Source: DATJPW01 sp963752855 (GTDB taxonomy: Bacteria; Desulfobacterota; Desulfomonilia; Desulfomonilales; Desulfomonilaceae). From it: a stretch of DNA of 64,000 nucleotides. The position numbers were made by a program, and so were the translations under genes. The notes below the pieces were generated by a model that saw only the letters and a list, made by a program, of their open reading frames with translations, made no database searches and was not told the DNA's origin. The stretch covers positions 15,760-79,759 of the forward strand of contig CAVVZX010000051.1 in assembly GCA_963752855.1 (NCBI GenBank), given 5' to 3'. Of this stretch, positions 20,173 to 29,788 are shown piece by piece; within the stretch, counting starts at the first letter, position 1; each line of letters opens with the position of its first letter.

Positions 20173-20497
20173 TTGAGGGTCGCCGCCTTTGTGCTTATTT
20201 GCTTTTGCTCTATTTTGATCACGCCTAACCATTTGTGGGCTCTGAGGGTCGAGTACGACGGTGGTATTATTCAGAGGATTGTGAGACGACAGGATTTATG
20301 TAAAAGGGGAAATGGGCGATCACGTATTTGAGCCCATCGGGACCTGTTCCTGGTGCGAGGAAGGGCGTCGAAGTATCCATTGCGTTTCAGGGCTACACGC
20401 GAGCGACATTGCAGCCAAAATCGCAATCTTTTCGGGGACGGCCTTTACCGGTATTAATAATCCGGGACGGCCGGGAATAGATAGATCAGGCTTCTGA
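20173..20497 (+). CDS. Possible small exported protein, frameshifted, unknown
   Basis: A TTG just after the Wzz stop opens RVAAFVLICFCSILITP and HLWALRVEYDGGIIQRIV, which looks like a signal peptide with a short mature region. The frame closes near 20331. A shifted frame from about 20300 continues through GDHVFEPIGTCSWCEEG, with a CxxC pair, to a stop at 20497. No family is recognised and the joining frame is a guess. It is listed because it follows the operon directly and has a leader. Confidence 0.3.
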
Positions 20498-20502
20498 AAA
20501 GT

Positions 20503-20809
20503 AATCGCGATTCAAGGAAGAAGATTTGGTGCGTCGACGGGCATCTGCGGGATGCGACCGGCGATAACGACTCAAGTATCGCGAGTCAGATTCGTCCACG
20601 CAAAGACCTGCGTGCCGGTCATCACGCTTTACTGAGCGAGATCCTCGACCCTTCCCAGGAGTCCAGGATGGTTGCCCACTTGAATGGAAGTCGGGCAAAT
20701 CCAACACTGTCCCGCTACTGTCGCAGGATTACTGACGACCACATCGGATGTCGGTACCCTGGTTCAGAACCTGAGTCTCAATCGACCAGTAGACGCCTTG
20801 GTGCACCAT
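20503..20809 (-). pseudogene. mazF: mazF-like toxin remnant (several frameshifts)
   Basis: An ATG at 20809 overlapping the antitoxin frame begins MVHQGVYW, the usual MazF opening. Pieces of MazF then appear in changing frames: GSEPGYRHP, VVVSNPATVAGQ, a stretch ending in LSKA, then SVMTGTQVF and VDESD, and finally LAILESLSP. At least four shifts in about 300 bases and several poor matches suggest real decay as well as sequencing error. Intact MazF proteins cleave mRNA; this copy would not be functional as read. Confidence 0.55.
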
Positions 20810-21063
20810 TCCCCCTTCACTAAGCGCCGGTGTTCGCTTCTAGCCTTGCGGCGCCATGCCTCTTCTTCGGCGTCGGGTTCGTCCGCATAGGCGGCATTGA
20901 TCTGTTCGAGCAGCTCTCGATTCCGGCGGCGTTGGATGTACTCTTCCAGAGCGATCACAAATAAGCGACTGCGCGATACTTTCATCTTCCGCGCCAACTT
21001 CTCAGCCTGCTCGAAAAGGCCATTCGGAATCAAGACATGAGTTCTGATCGATTGGCATGCCAG
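20764..21063 (-). CDS. Ribbon-helix-helix-type antitoxin paired with the mazF remnant
   Basis: IRTHVLIPNGLFEQAEKL, then KVSRSRLFVIALEEYIQRR, is a classic ribbon-helix-helix DNA-binding domain (CopG/MazE-like), followed by an acidic linker and EEEAWRRKARSEHRRLVK, a probable toxin-binding tail. There is no ATG in frame; CTG at 21063 keeps the first beta strand, whereas TTG at 21033 would lose it. The last 15 residues overlap the toxin start and may lie beyond the original stop. It would repress the pair and neutralise the toxin. It abuts the glycosyltransferase gene, hinting at insertion of the pair into the locus. Confidence 0.6.
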   Translation of the reverse strand: MACQSIRTHVLIPNGLFEQAEKLARKMKVSRSRLFVIALEEYIQRRRNRELLEQINAAYADEPDAEEEAWRRKARSEHRRLVKGEWCTKASTGRLRLRF

Positions 21064-21067
21064 TGCC

Positions 21068-22322
21068 TCAGCACAGTTTGTTATGACGGGTGAGCGCCAG
21101 CCTCTCATAAATCTTGACGTAGGATTGGACGAGCACGCTCCAGTCCCGGTTCTCTTCTACCCACTTTCTCCCGCGGGCGCCAAGATCGAGTCGCATCTCT
21201 TTATTTTCAATGAGCCCCCGACATTTTGCGATCAAGTCTTGGACATTCTCGGACTCGAACAAAATGCCGTTGGCGCCTTCAGTCACGATCTCGCGATGCC
21301 CGCCGATATCACTGGCGATGAGCGGTTTTCCCATACCCATGATCTCCAGAGGCTTCAAAGGCGTGACCAGACGGGTTTCCCTCGTATCCATTCTCGGTAA
21401 CGCCATAAAATCATACAGCCGGTAGTATTCTGAAATCTCCGCATGCGCGATCCTGCCGGGGAATAGGACCTTGTCAATTATGCCCGAGTCCTGAGCTATT
21501 TTTTTCAAGATTGGCGTGACCTCACCCTCGCCTACTAGCAAGAGTCGCAGGTCGGGGAACTCGGAGGCCAAACCGGCCATCGCCTGAACCAGCAAGTGGA
21601 GCCCCTCGTAGTGAAAAAATGAACCTATATAGCCCATCACGATCTTGTCCTGAAGGCCCAGGCGACGCTGCAAATCAACATTGGGAGGCCCCGGAACAAA
21701 CGCCCTCACATCCACTCCATTGGGGACAATGACGATCTTTTCTTCTTGGATGCCTCGGGCCAAAAGCTCATCCTTGAGGGCATCACAGATTACACAACAG
21801 AGATCCGCGCCCTTCAGCGCTATATTTTCCAGGAAATGGACCCCGCGGTAGCGCAATGATGTCTCCGTGATCCCATGGCGGCTGGTGTGGGAATCTTCCC
21901 ACAAGCCTCGCATTTCATACACACTCGGAATTCCTTGCCGGCGTCCCACGATATTGGCGATGATGCCGCAGGTGAAAGGCGAGTGACCGTGGATCACTGC
22001 GGGTTTGTAAGTGTGGGCAATTCGCATCGCGGCCTTCAATAGCATCACATTCTGCAAGACCCTTAAAGACGACCGGATGGGACTTTCATCGTGTACCTCG
22101 ACAGTCGCGGGCAAAATCCTTCCGGATGTCCTGAAATACCTCACTCCGTGTATGAATTCGCTTCCTTCCGAATCCAGCTTGCCCGCGGGAGCCTGTGAAG
22201 GTGAAGTTATCACCAGCGGCTCCAGACCGGCTTCCAACTGTTTCCGTTACGATCTCCTCGCTTCTTATCGCATAACCATGCGATCCGGGAACCGAGCGAT
22301 GAAGCAAATGCAATATTCGCAT
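21068..22322 (-). CDS. GT4 glycosyltransferase, exosortase-associated type (one frameshift)
   Basis: ATG at 22322 begins MRILHLLHRSVPGSHGYAI, then a one-base shift near 22240 leads into EAGLEPLVITSPSQAP. The pattern, with VIHGHSPFTCGIIANIVG, PSVYEMRGLWEDS and KIVIVPNGVDVRAF, resembles the Daro_2409-type GT4 enzymes linked to PEP-CTERM/exosortase loci. The donor site EIMGMGKPLIASDIGGHRE is intact. Restored length is about 418 residues. It adds a sugar from a nucleotide-sugar donor to the growing repeat unit in the cytoplasm. No exosortase gene is in the window, so the subfamily call is tentative. Confidence 0.8.
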
Positions 22323-22330
22323 GAGAAATC

Positions 22331-22550
22331 CTAACTTTTAACCGCGGCGACGGTCTTATCGGCCGGCGCCACTTCAGACAAGAGGGTGCCAGCACGGCAT
22401 TGATCTGCTCCGGAGAACCTTTCGCGGCTGCTCGCAGCAATTGTTCATTTACGGAGGGATCTGCAGCGATTCCTGACATAGGCGCCAGAATGCAAGCCAA
22501 GATTGCGGCCGCCCGAGCATCCCGGTCACCCAATTATGATTTACTCTCAT
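22331..22550 (-). CDS. Small exported protein, unknown (two frameshifts)
   Basis: ATG at 22550 follows GGTGAGGATTACCA, a good ribosome site, and begins MRVNHNWVTGMLGR. After a shift near 22510 it reads AAILACILAPMSGIAA, a signal-peptide core, then DPSVNEQLLRAAAKGSPEQ. A second shift near 22388 gives LLSEVAPADKTVAAVKS and a TAG at 22331-22333, just before the GT4 start. The restored protein of about 74 residues would be secreted to the periplasm; the ERLLRAAAKG-like stretch recalls ankyrin-type helices but is too short to assign. The joining frames are inferred. Confidence 0.4.
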
Positions 22551-22589
22551 TGGTAATCCTCACCTAGGAAGAATACCGACGTGAGCAGT

Positions 22590-24764
22590 TCACTGAGCGA
22601 TACATAAAATAAAATCAAAAACGCCAGGCGGAAAAAGCTCCTCGGGTATATTCTCAGGGACCTGAATATCTTGGCCTGGTGCAGTGAATTTCACCAGGAT
22701 ATTTGCCGGGAGCTGACATCGCATCGTCGCTCGCAGGGTCGGCGAGGGGATTTTGAAACCGTAGTAACGTGAGTTCCACCCGGCAACGGGGTTCATGGAA
22801 CCGCGAAGCACTGAATAATTAGCCTCGGAACTTTGCCTGATTGTCACTTCCAATCTCTCGTTTAACGTCCAGGCTGAAAATGATCCACTGGGACCCGTAT
22901 CTCGTCTAATTCCAAACAGGATCGAAATGTATCGACCAGTCCAAATCATGTTCGCCGGAGCCGTCTATGTGGTCCAGAACAAGCACTCCGCGGTCCAAAA
23001 AATGTATCAGGAAACGGTGATGAATTATACCGCGGCCCCAGTCCAATGCGCCGCTTAATATCCGCCATGATTCGCCTATCTTCGGAGCTTCCCGCTTTAT
23101 TCTCAGAGGCTCAGCCCATCGAAAAGTATCCAGAGGTCGGGCCTGGTTTTTTCCATCAATTCTAATGGTATTGTGAGCTGCGGTCGACCGGAAATAATTC
23201 CTCCATAATGGAGGTCCGTTATACAGACCTGTTCCCAGAATCCACGACAACGGGCCGCCCCTTGTGCCAGAGAAGAAACGATAGCCCGTCCGCATGACCG
23301 TGCCCACTTCCGGGAGGAATCCCGAGCGGGCCTGCATCGAATAAAATCGAGAATTGCCCGTCCCGGCTGATCTGATATCCGCCGTCAGCGAATTCCAGCA
23401 GATCCCCGGAGCTTTGCCCGTCATTGCCGGTGGAAATCCGACCGGATTTGTATTTGGTGAATGATTCCAGCCCTTCTTCCCCTAGCAAGAGGAACGACTC
23501 AGCCGGAAACTCTTCGATGCCATTAAACAAAGAAGGTCGATCCAGGAGCGCCGCTCCAGCGGCTAATAACCATGAAAAATCCCAGAAATCCGAGAGCGGC
23601 CATCCTATGGCCCGCCCGGTATCCGAATCTCCGATCATGGGGACTTCGCCCGAGTCTTTGGAAACCGCCTGAATAAAGTCCAGACCCGCCGCAAGACGCT
23701 GAAAGACCTTTCCGGAAAAGGCGATGCCGTGATATTTGGCCAGATGGATTACGGGCAGCAAGAACTCCGCAACGAACCGGAAATACCCCGTAGACTGCTC
23801 TGCGTACACGCCGTCCCGCAAAATGATGATCGGCACGAGCCGATCCAAGATTCTTACTGCGGTCTTGCGCCATTTCGCGGAATCCACAAAGAAAGGATAT
23901 AGAACGGAAATATAAAAAAGAGCGGATGCCTCTCCCAGAAGATGATTTCCCGCCGCATGATGAACTGTGAGTTCCCGCGCCAGATGCCGTGCGTGAATAT
24001 AGACGCACGTGATAAAGCGGGTCACGAATTGATCGTCCCATGCCGCGCTGTTCGCGCAAAGAATATGGCAGCGGACCCAAGCAAGCAGCCTCAGCCCTAC
24101 TTCCAGATTGCTGTTCCATTGCACGCCGACCGGATAGTGGATGCTGTCCATCCAGCTCGCCAGGTGTTCGCGCGCTTCCTGAGCGAAAGATTCCTTGCGA
24201 GTGAGTCTCCATGCGGCCCCGAGACATAACAGATGTTGAAAGCGATTGAGTTCCCAGCACCACTTTACATCTCGTTCAGGCCTCATGGGATCGTGATAAA
24301 CATCTATGTCCGCATAATAAATCTGCGGCCATTCCGCCTCGGGTCGATCCGGTTCCATCGTGGCCGACCATCGAATCGGCTTTGATAATTCGATTTCTTT
24401 CCACTGGAAGAGTTTCAATTTTCCGGCGATTATCGACTCCGCCTCAGATACGAGGCGTTTAGTCTGCTCGGGGTATAGTCTCGAAAAACCTTCCCAGAAA
24501 GAAGGATCCTGCCACCATCCGGCAGGCAGGGTTTCCATCAAGGTTGTGTTGACGGTCTCGGAAAGATTTTGGTCCGGATCGCCGCGCAACCACTGGCCGC
24601 GCCTTGCGAAGACCCTTTCGATGGACATTCTCATCGGGTCTGAACGCAGACTTCGCCGTTCGTTCCAGTGCCGCATCCAGGAACTCGCGCGCTGGAACGG
24701 TTCCCCCATTCGGATTGTTCTCAGTACGCCGAAGGAAATATTTGAATTTATCAAAATGAGTCAT
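22590..24764 (-). CDS. Heparinase II/III family protein (about three frameshifts)
   Basis: An alginate-lyase/heparinase-type protein of about 720 residues. The alpha-toroid half (WCWELNRFQHLLCLGAAW, HHAAGNHLLGEASALFY, DGVYAEQSTGYFRFVAEF) is one open frame. The beta-sandwich half starts GHGHADGLSFLLWHKGRP, breaks near 23230, continues YNGPPLWRNYFRSTAAHN and RIDGKNQARP, and breaks again near 22940. The start is ATG 24764 if a shift near 24730 is bridged, otherwise TTG 24754. Such proteins in exopolysaccharide loci are thought to trim or degrade acidic polymer in the periplasm. No clear signal peptide is seen. Confidence 0.75.
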
Positions 24765-24782
24765 ATGGGGCAGGACACCGGC

Positions 24783-25984
24783 TTATTTACCCAGTATTTG
24801 TCGCAGCAATTCCCGATAAACACTGATATTGGCTTTCCCACGTGAAAGACGCGGATCGCTCTTTTGCTTTTCGCGCAAGACTCTCCATAAACTCCGGCGC
24901 TTTGTAAAGTTCCATGATCTTGTCCGCCAGCGCTACAAAATCACCTGGGGGGACAAACGCTACAGAATCCTGTCCGAATAATTCTTCCAAAACCGGCAGT
25001 CTCGTGGACACTATGCAGAGCCCGACGCTCGCCATTTCCGGGATCTTCAGTGAAAGCGCCCTATCCATGTGACAGTCGCTTAAAGCGGGATAAATGCCTA
25101 TATCGGCCTGCTGCATGATTTCCGGCATCAATTCCAGAGGAACCGGATCAGACACCTCGACCAAGTCGTCGACACCCAATGTTTCGGCCAATTCCAGGCA
25201 ATCATCCAGGGCCTTTCCTTCATCACGGATTTTCGGGACCACTTTGAGTCTAATTCCCGGGATCTGAGGCTTGAGAACAGACAGGGCCTGAATCCCTATC
25301 TGCAATCCGTAGCGATAGGCCACAGTGCCGACATATAATAAGGTAAACGTGTCAGCCTGTTTGCGCGGGTTTCGCCGGCCAATGGCCCTGGAAAACCTAG
25401 GATCGGCGGCGTTCGTGATTACTGTGATTTTTTCCCGCGGCACGCCCCTGCTTATCAGCATATCCTCGAAAGTTGGCGTAGCCGTGATGACATGGCTGCT
25501 GAATTTGATCGAGATCTTTTCGACCAAGACTTCCATCCGAACCAGGATGTGATTTTTCGCGCGCCTGCAGCTTGGACTGGGCCAGTTCCGGGGTTGGATC
25601 GTGAATATTCAGAATTACCGGGCATCCTCTCAGTCGAGGAATTAACGCAGCAAAGACCAGAAAATCAGGCATATTGTGCACATGAATCAGATCGTAACGA
25701 TGACGAAGATCCAGCCTGGAGCAATACACAAACATCATAAATGCGGCATACATCCACCCGAGAACATGCGCCCAGCCCTCACGGCGAGTTCGAGTCATCG
25801 GCAAAGCGTATACTGTGATATTGGGATGATTGCTCTGCGGCCCCCCGTCTTCGGAAGCAAGACAAATCACGTCTACAAAATGGCCCTCGTCCGCGAGCGG
25901 CTCCGCATAACGCCGCACGCGTGTATCACGAACATAGACACTGTGGGTGATCATCAAGATGCGAAAATGCTCGGAATTGGACAA
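24783..25984 (-). CDS. GT4 glycosyltransferase (two frameshifts)
   Basis: It begins MSNSEHFRILMITHSVYV and DTRVRRYAEPLADEGHFVD, with DLIHVHNMPDFLVFAAL, and breaks near 25540. The second frame continues SSHVITATPTFEDMLISR, KITVITNAADPRF and LLYVGTVAYRYGLQIGI through PALSDCHMDRALSLKIPE, the GT-B donor-binding site. A final shift near 24815 gives the natural end VYRELLRQILGK with TAA at 24783-24785. Restored length is about 400 residues. It acts in the cytoplasm on the lipid-linked repeat unit. It lies 19 bases downstream of the kinase-like gene and just upstream of the heparinase gene on the same strand. Confidence 0.8.
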
Positions 25985-26003
25985 AAAATCTCCTTAGGAA
26001 ACT

Positions 26004-26660
26004 CTAGAGGAAACGATATAGCCATCTCGGGATGTGAAATTCCCTTTTGTTGAGAATGATGCCCAATATTTCTCCCCCGCCCGCTTTGAGTTTCTCCGTT
26101 GCGTGTTGAACAACCTGCCAGCGGGTCAGATTCGATTCCACTACAAACACGACCCCATCGGTCATGCCCGTAATTATAGTGGAATCTATGAACGGGATAA
26201 CAGGCGGGCTGTCCAGAAGAATGTAGCGATACATCCTTTTGAGCGAGGCTATTACGCCTTCGAGATTCTCCAGACGCGCCTCTCGTTCCAAGCCTCCCTC
26301 GGACCCCGAACCCGAGGCGGCAGGCAATATTGAAAAGCCTTGATCATTGGTTCGTTGAATGGCTTCTTCCAGTGGCTCGGAATTTTGCAGAATTCCCGCA
26401 AGGGATTTATCGCTCTCAACTTTAAGAAATTGTCTAAACGAAGGCCTTCTCATATTGGCTTCCACCACAATGATCGAATTCGGAGAATGAACCTTGGCCA
26501 GAAATGTAGCAAACGCAAGGGTCGTGGAAGTGACCCCTTCCGAGAAATGGGAAGCAGTGAACTGAATCGCACGCGATTTGGTGGAACTGTCTCTTGGGAA
26601 GAGTATACGATCGAGTCTGTAGAATTCATCCGCAAAGGAGGATGCAAGTTCTTTGAACAT
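26004..26660 (-). CDS. Divergent BY-kinase (CpsD/Wzc-like) ATPase lacking the P-loop lysine
   Basis: An intact 218-residue protein with the fold of the bacterial tyrosine-kinase domain. The Walker A region (residues 37-47, SHFSEGVTSTT) has Val at position 43 where the catalytic Lys should be. Walker A-prime reads VVEANMRRPSF, with Glu and Asn replacing the usual Asp pair, while Walker B (ILLDSPPV) is normal. There is no C-terminal tyrosine cluster. Active relatives phosphorylate themselves and control Wzz/Wza assembly. This one probably binds nucleotide weakly or acts as a scaffold for the separate Wzz proteins. It heads a minus-strand run with the GT4 and heparinase genes. Confidence 0.75.
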   Translation of the reverse strand: MFKELASSFADEFYRLDRILFPRDSSTKSRAIQFTASHFSEGVTSTTLAFATFLAKVHSPNSIIVVEANMRRPSFRQFLKVESDKSLAGILQNSEPLEEAIQRTNDQGFSILPAASGSGSEGGLEREARLENLEGVIASLKRMYRYILLDSPPVIPFIDSTIITGMTDGVVFVVESNLTRWQVVQHATEKLKAGGGEILGIILNKREFHIPRWLYRFL

Positions 26661-27387
26661 GGCTTCCCCTTTCTGCCCTTAATCATTAAGTTTATAAACT
26701 TTTATGTTCGGAAAAGTCAAGGCGGAAGCGAGTCCCCGGAGAGCCAGAGGGTGGCGGAGAGGCAAAAGTTCCGGAGAATCCCCGTTCTGCGTGGGATTGC
26801 AAAAAGTGCTCCGCGACACGGCGATAAATGAGGCTCAGCAGGCGCCATGTTGATCAACGGGAAGGCATTTCCGGCGCATTACTGGCCCCACGCCGAGTGG
26901 CCCCAGGCCCTCCCCAAAATCCTAAAGCCTGGGGGCAAGCTGGCGTGTCGGCAGGGTCTCGCACCCTCGCGGCAAGTCCGCTACGGAATGGCAAGCCTGA
27001 GCGCTGGTCCAGCGCGAGCGCCGTCTCCCCCTCTTCTCAGATTATTTTTCAGATTACTAGAATATATTACATCTGTAATATTAGATTATTATAAATAATA
27101 TTTAATGTAATATTGTCTAATATATTCATTACATCTTGACATAAAAGCATTTTTTTTGATAGACTATCGCCATGAACCGAGTCTGTAAACGATATGTGCT
27201 TGAAAATATATGTCTTATCTCACGACGTGAGATACGCCAATAAATCCGGTTAAATGCGCAATGACGCAACAAAACCAAACATTCGGTTCAGGACGAACAA
27301 GATCGACCCAGGGAACCAAAGACGACTGCCCACTACTTCGAAAATTTGAAACTCGGGAAATGTGAGAGCCCCCGGGGAAAAGTCGAA
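26661..27387. other. Divergent intergenic region with an AT-rich island
   Basis: This 727-base gap separates the leftward kinase-like gene from the rightward Wzz-like gene. It is GC-rich to about 27030 and then drops to a strongly AT-rich block (27035-27165) holding a probable promoter. A 23-codon frame starting ATG 27172 and a 31-codon frame starting ATG 27255 follow the promoter, but neither resembles a known protein. The region is the likely control point of both flanking transcripts. Confidence 0.45.
27136..27165 (+). promoter_or_regulatory. Probable sigma-70 promoter for the Wzz-like/Wza transcript
   Basis: TTGACA at 27136-27141 is a perfect -35 box. TAGACT at 27160-27165, 18 bases later, matches the -10 consensus at four of six positions. 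The surrounding DNA is AT-rich and the next good gene start on this strand is at 27388. Confidence 0.5.
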
Positions 27388-28564
27388 ATGGACGTAAAGG
27401 AATTTCATAGAGGACACAATTGGCGCATGGTCCTGGGCGATCCGACTGAAAAGTCGCCGATTGATCAGGTTGGACTGAACCGCGGTCCCTGCGCCGGAGT
27501 CCAAAATGTGAATGACATCAGCCTCGAACCGGAGGATTTCGCTTGTACCCAGAGGTTGATGGACAAACGCGTTCTATCGGAAGCCTCGGATTCCGGCCCT
27601 GATTCGGATGAAAATACGGCGCAGCCTCAAGTCAGCTCTGTCGCGAAACTGTTTCTAATTTTATTGGCCGCCTTGACCGTCGCGATTATTGTGCCGTGGC
27701 TGTTTCCGCTTGGCTATTCGGGTTCGCAGCTCCTCTCCTTGTCCGGAGACCGGGGAAGATTCAACGCGCCTGCCGGCTCGGGGGATGGGGTTTCGGATGA
27801 GCGTTCATTGACGCCGGGGCCTAGCGATGGTTCGATCGGTTCGTTGCAAGAGATGAGGCCCGCGGCGCAAAATTGCCTTCCGAATCGCCTGGGTCCCAGT
27901 TCCGCTATTCAGCCTGATGACCTTGGCCCCAGCCCGCAAGGTCCCTCAGCGATTCAAGCCCCCCAGCGATGGGAACATCCGGATCAATCTCCCGACGATT
28001 GCAGAAGATTGAACTCCAACTGCGTGAATGCGAACTGGTTCTACAGTTACTGGATTCAGGCAAGGGCGTATTCAGCGGTTTTGTCCCTGACAACAATATC
28101 ACCGGCATATCTTCTCTGGTTCGATTTCAAGAAAGAATTGTTCAACTGGAAATCAACAAGAGGGCACTGGCAGTACGATTCACACCAAGTAGCAAGGAAA
28201 TTCAAGCCATAGACGTGGAAATTCAGGGTATCAAGAGCGCCATGAGGGAATGCGTGGCCGCCAATATTCGCTTTTTTCAAAAGGGCCGGGAGAGGCTGTT
28301 GGCCGAGAAGGCTGGCCTGGAGCGAAAGAAAGGTCCGACGAGGCGTCAACGGAAAAGCGGTATGAGCCTCAGTGCTTTGAGCCATCCTTGCTTGGAAGGT
28401 GCTGGTCTTTCGTGACAGACGGGATTGATGCGGTTATCAACCAACTGGTCGCTACCGGAAAATCCGTCGCTATGCGAGCGGTAAGTTTCGGGAGCAAAGA
28501 TTGCAGCTTACGTCTCTCCTCGGCGCGACCAAACAGCAGGGGCCGGATCTCAACGCGAGAATGA
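27388..28564 (+). CDS. Second Wzz/GumC-like protein, heavily frameshifted
   Basis: ATG at 27388 follows GGGGAAAAG. About 85 cytoplasmic residues precede one membrane helix (LFLILLAALTVAIIVPWLF). The frame shifts near 27960 into a coiled-coil region (ISRRLQKIELQLRECELV, RFQERIVQLEINKRALAV, KEIQAIDVEIQGIKSAMR) typical of Wzz/GumC periplasmic arms. After about 28330 the frames become hard to join and a second membrane helix was not found, so the C-terminus may be lost. The long cytoplasmic N-terminus is unusual. It is upstream of the barrel and Wza genes on the same strand. Confidence 0.5.
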
Positions 28565-28794
28565 CTGGTCCCGGCTGGCAGGTTCGGGACGGAGCAAGCG
28601 CTCGGAGCCCGAATTAATCATGCTCGGGCCGTGAGAACTCGGGATTCGTCCAAACCTAGCCGCAATAGTCATCATGTAGCGGATTGTGCCTCAATCATGG
28701 AAACGGGCCCGGAAAGTTCGGACGAGACAGGAGCCAGGCGCAGACTATGGCAATCTTTGCGAGGCGCCAACAGTAACGTCGGGAGACAATAACC

Positions 28795-29697
28795 ATGCTC
28801 AGTCGTGAAAAATCCGATGTGGTGGGAGCCAATCCGCTAAAGTCATGGCATGCGGTCTCACGGCGGATCTCTTCGTTCCTGTTGGCATTCGGTCTATTTT
28901 GCTTGGTGGCTCCGGCGGTGTCTGATGCAGACATTATGGACTACAACGGCTTTACCGCTTCGGGGTTTCAGGGATTCTTCAGTTGGATCGACGGTAGGAT
29001 GGGATTTGAGCAGGAGAATGCCGGAACCGGCACTCTCAATAATTTCAGAAGTGACCTCGGGTTGCCAACTTACAATCAATCATACAGAATAACAGGTTCA
29101 GTGCGCCCGCTGGAACATCATCTTTTAAGGATCTTCGGAACGATTCCCGAACATTATAGAGGCAGCGCTATTCTCAATAGAGATCTTGTAACCAAGAATA
29201 CTACTTATCCGGCCGGCAGTGAAGTCGATTCGGATTTGAAAACCTCGATGTTCGGGTTCGGTTACGATCTGGATTTTTTCATCGGACCTCGGTGGTTCGG
29301 CGGTCTCAACGGCGATCTGCGATATATCGATCTCAGAGTAGCTCTCGGCCATGCAAATTCCGATCTCCGTGATCAAATAAGTCTTAGCGAGCTTGTGCCG
29401 TGCATTGGCGCGCATTTCGAATCCAGATTTCCTTTTGGATTCGGCAGGATCGCCATGGGGCTAAATCTGGGTCCATTCGCACGAATGACCTATGGAATTA
29501 ATCCGAACTTCTTCAACTACGTGGATGTGGCCACGGGGATTTCGATTTTGAGGCGCCCCGCAGGCGGGCCGATCATTCTTAACGCCAAAGTGGGATACGA
29601 GCTGGAGAGCTATTTCCATAACCAAGAAAACATCGCCGGAAGAACTGTGGAGCTGAGGCGAGAAGGAGTGTTTTTCTCAATCGAAGGCGCTTTCTAA
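28795..29697 (+). CDS. Outer-membrane beta-barrel protein
   Basis: ATG at 28795 follows GGGAGACAATAACC. A signal peptide with a basic start and a hydrophobic core (FLLAFGLFCLVAPAVS-DA) leads to an intact mature region of about 260 residues. Amphipathic strands alternate (GFGYDLDFFIGPRWFGGL, IAMGLNLGPFARMTYGI, NAKVGYELESYF) and the chain ends in Phe after FFSIEGAF, the usual outer-membrane insertion signal. Roughly eight to ten strands fit. It lies between a Wzz-like gene and wza, so it may help export or anchor the polysaccharide. No named family is recognised. Confidence 0.7.
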   Translation: MLSREKSDVVGANPLKSWHAVSRRISSFLLAFGLFCLVAPAVSDADIMDYNGFTASGFQGFFSWIDGRMGFEQENAGTGTLNNFRSDLGLPTYNQSYRITGSVRPLEHHLLRIFGTIPEHYRGSAILNRDLVTKNTTYPAGSEVDSDLKTSMFGFGYDLDFFIGPRWFGGLNGDLRYIDLRVALGHANSDLRDQISLSELVPCIGAHFESRFPFGFGRIAMGLNLGPFARMTYGINPNFFNYVDVATGISILRRPAGGPIILNAKVGYELESYFHNQENIAGRTVELRREGVFFSIEGAF

Positions 29698-29788
29698 CTT
29701 CCTTTTCACGCGCCCCGGCGGATTGCGCCATAAGTATTGCTTTTGAGAATGAGAACTTGAAAGGTTGTTTGCCCGAGGAAAACGCATA

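Noticed and set aside
20223..20229. GCCTAAC resembling an attC opening motif
   Set aside because: It lies in the leader of a possible gene and no GTTRRRY partner with paired arms follows within 150 bases.
23523..24263. 246-residue minus-strand frame inside the heparinase gene
   Set aside because: It is a shifted frame of the conserved heparinase domain.
26828..27098. Two frames of about 85 residues upstream of the AT-rich island
   Set aside because: Composition is Pro/Ala/Arg-rich in a GC-rich non-coding stretch with no family signal.
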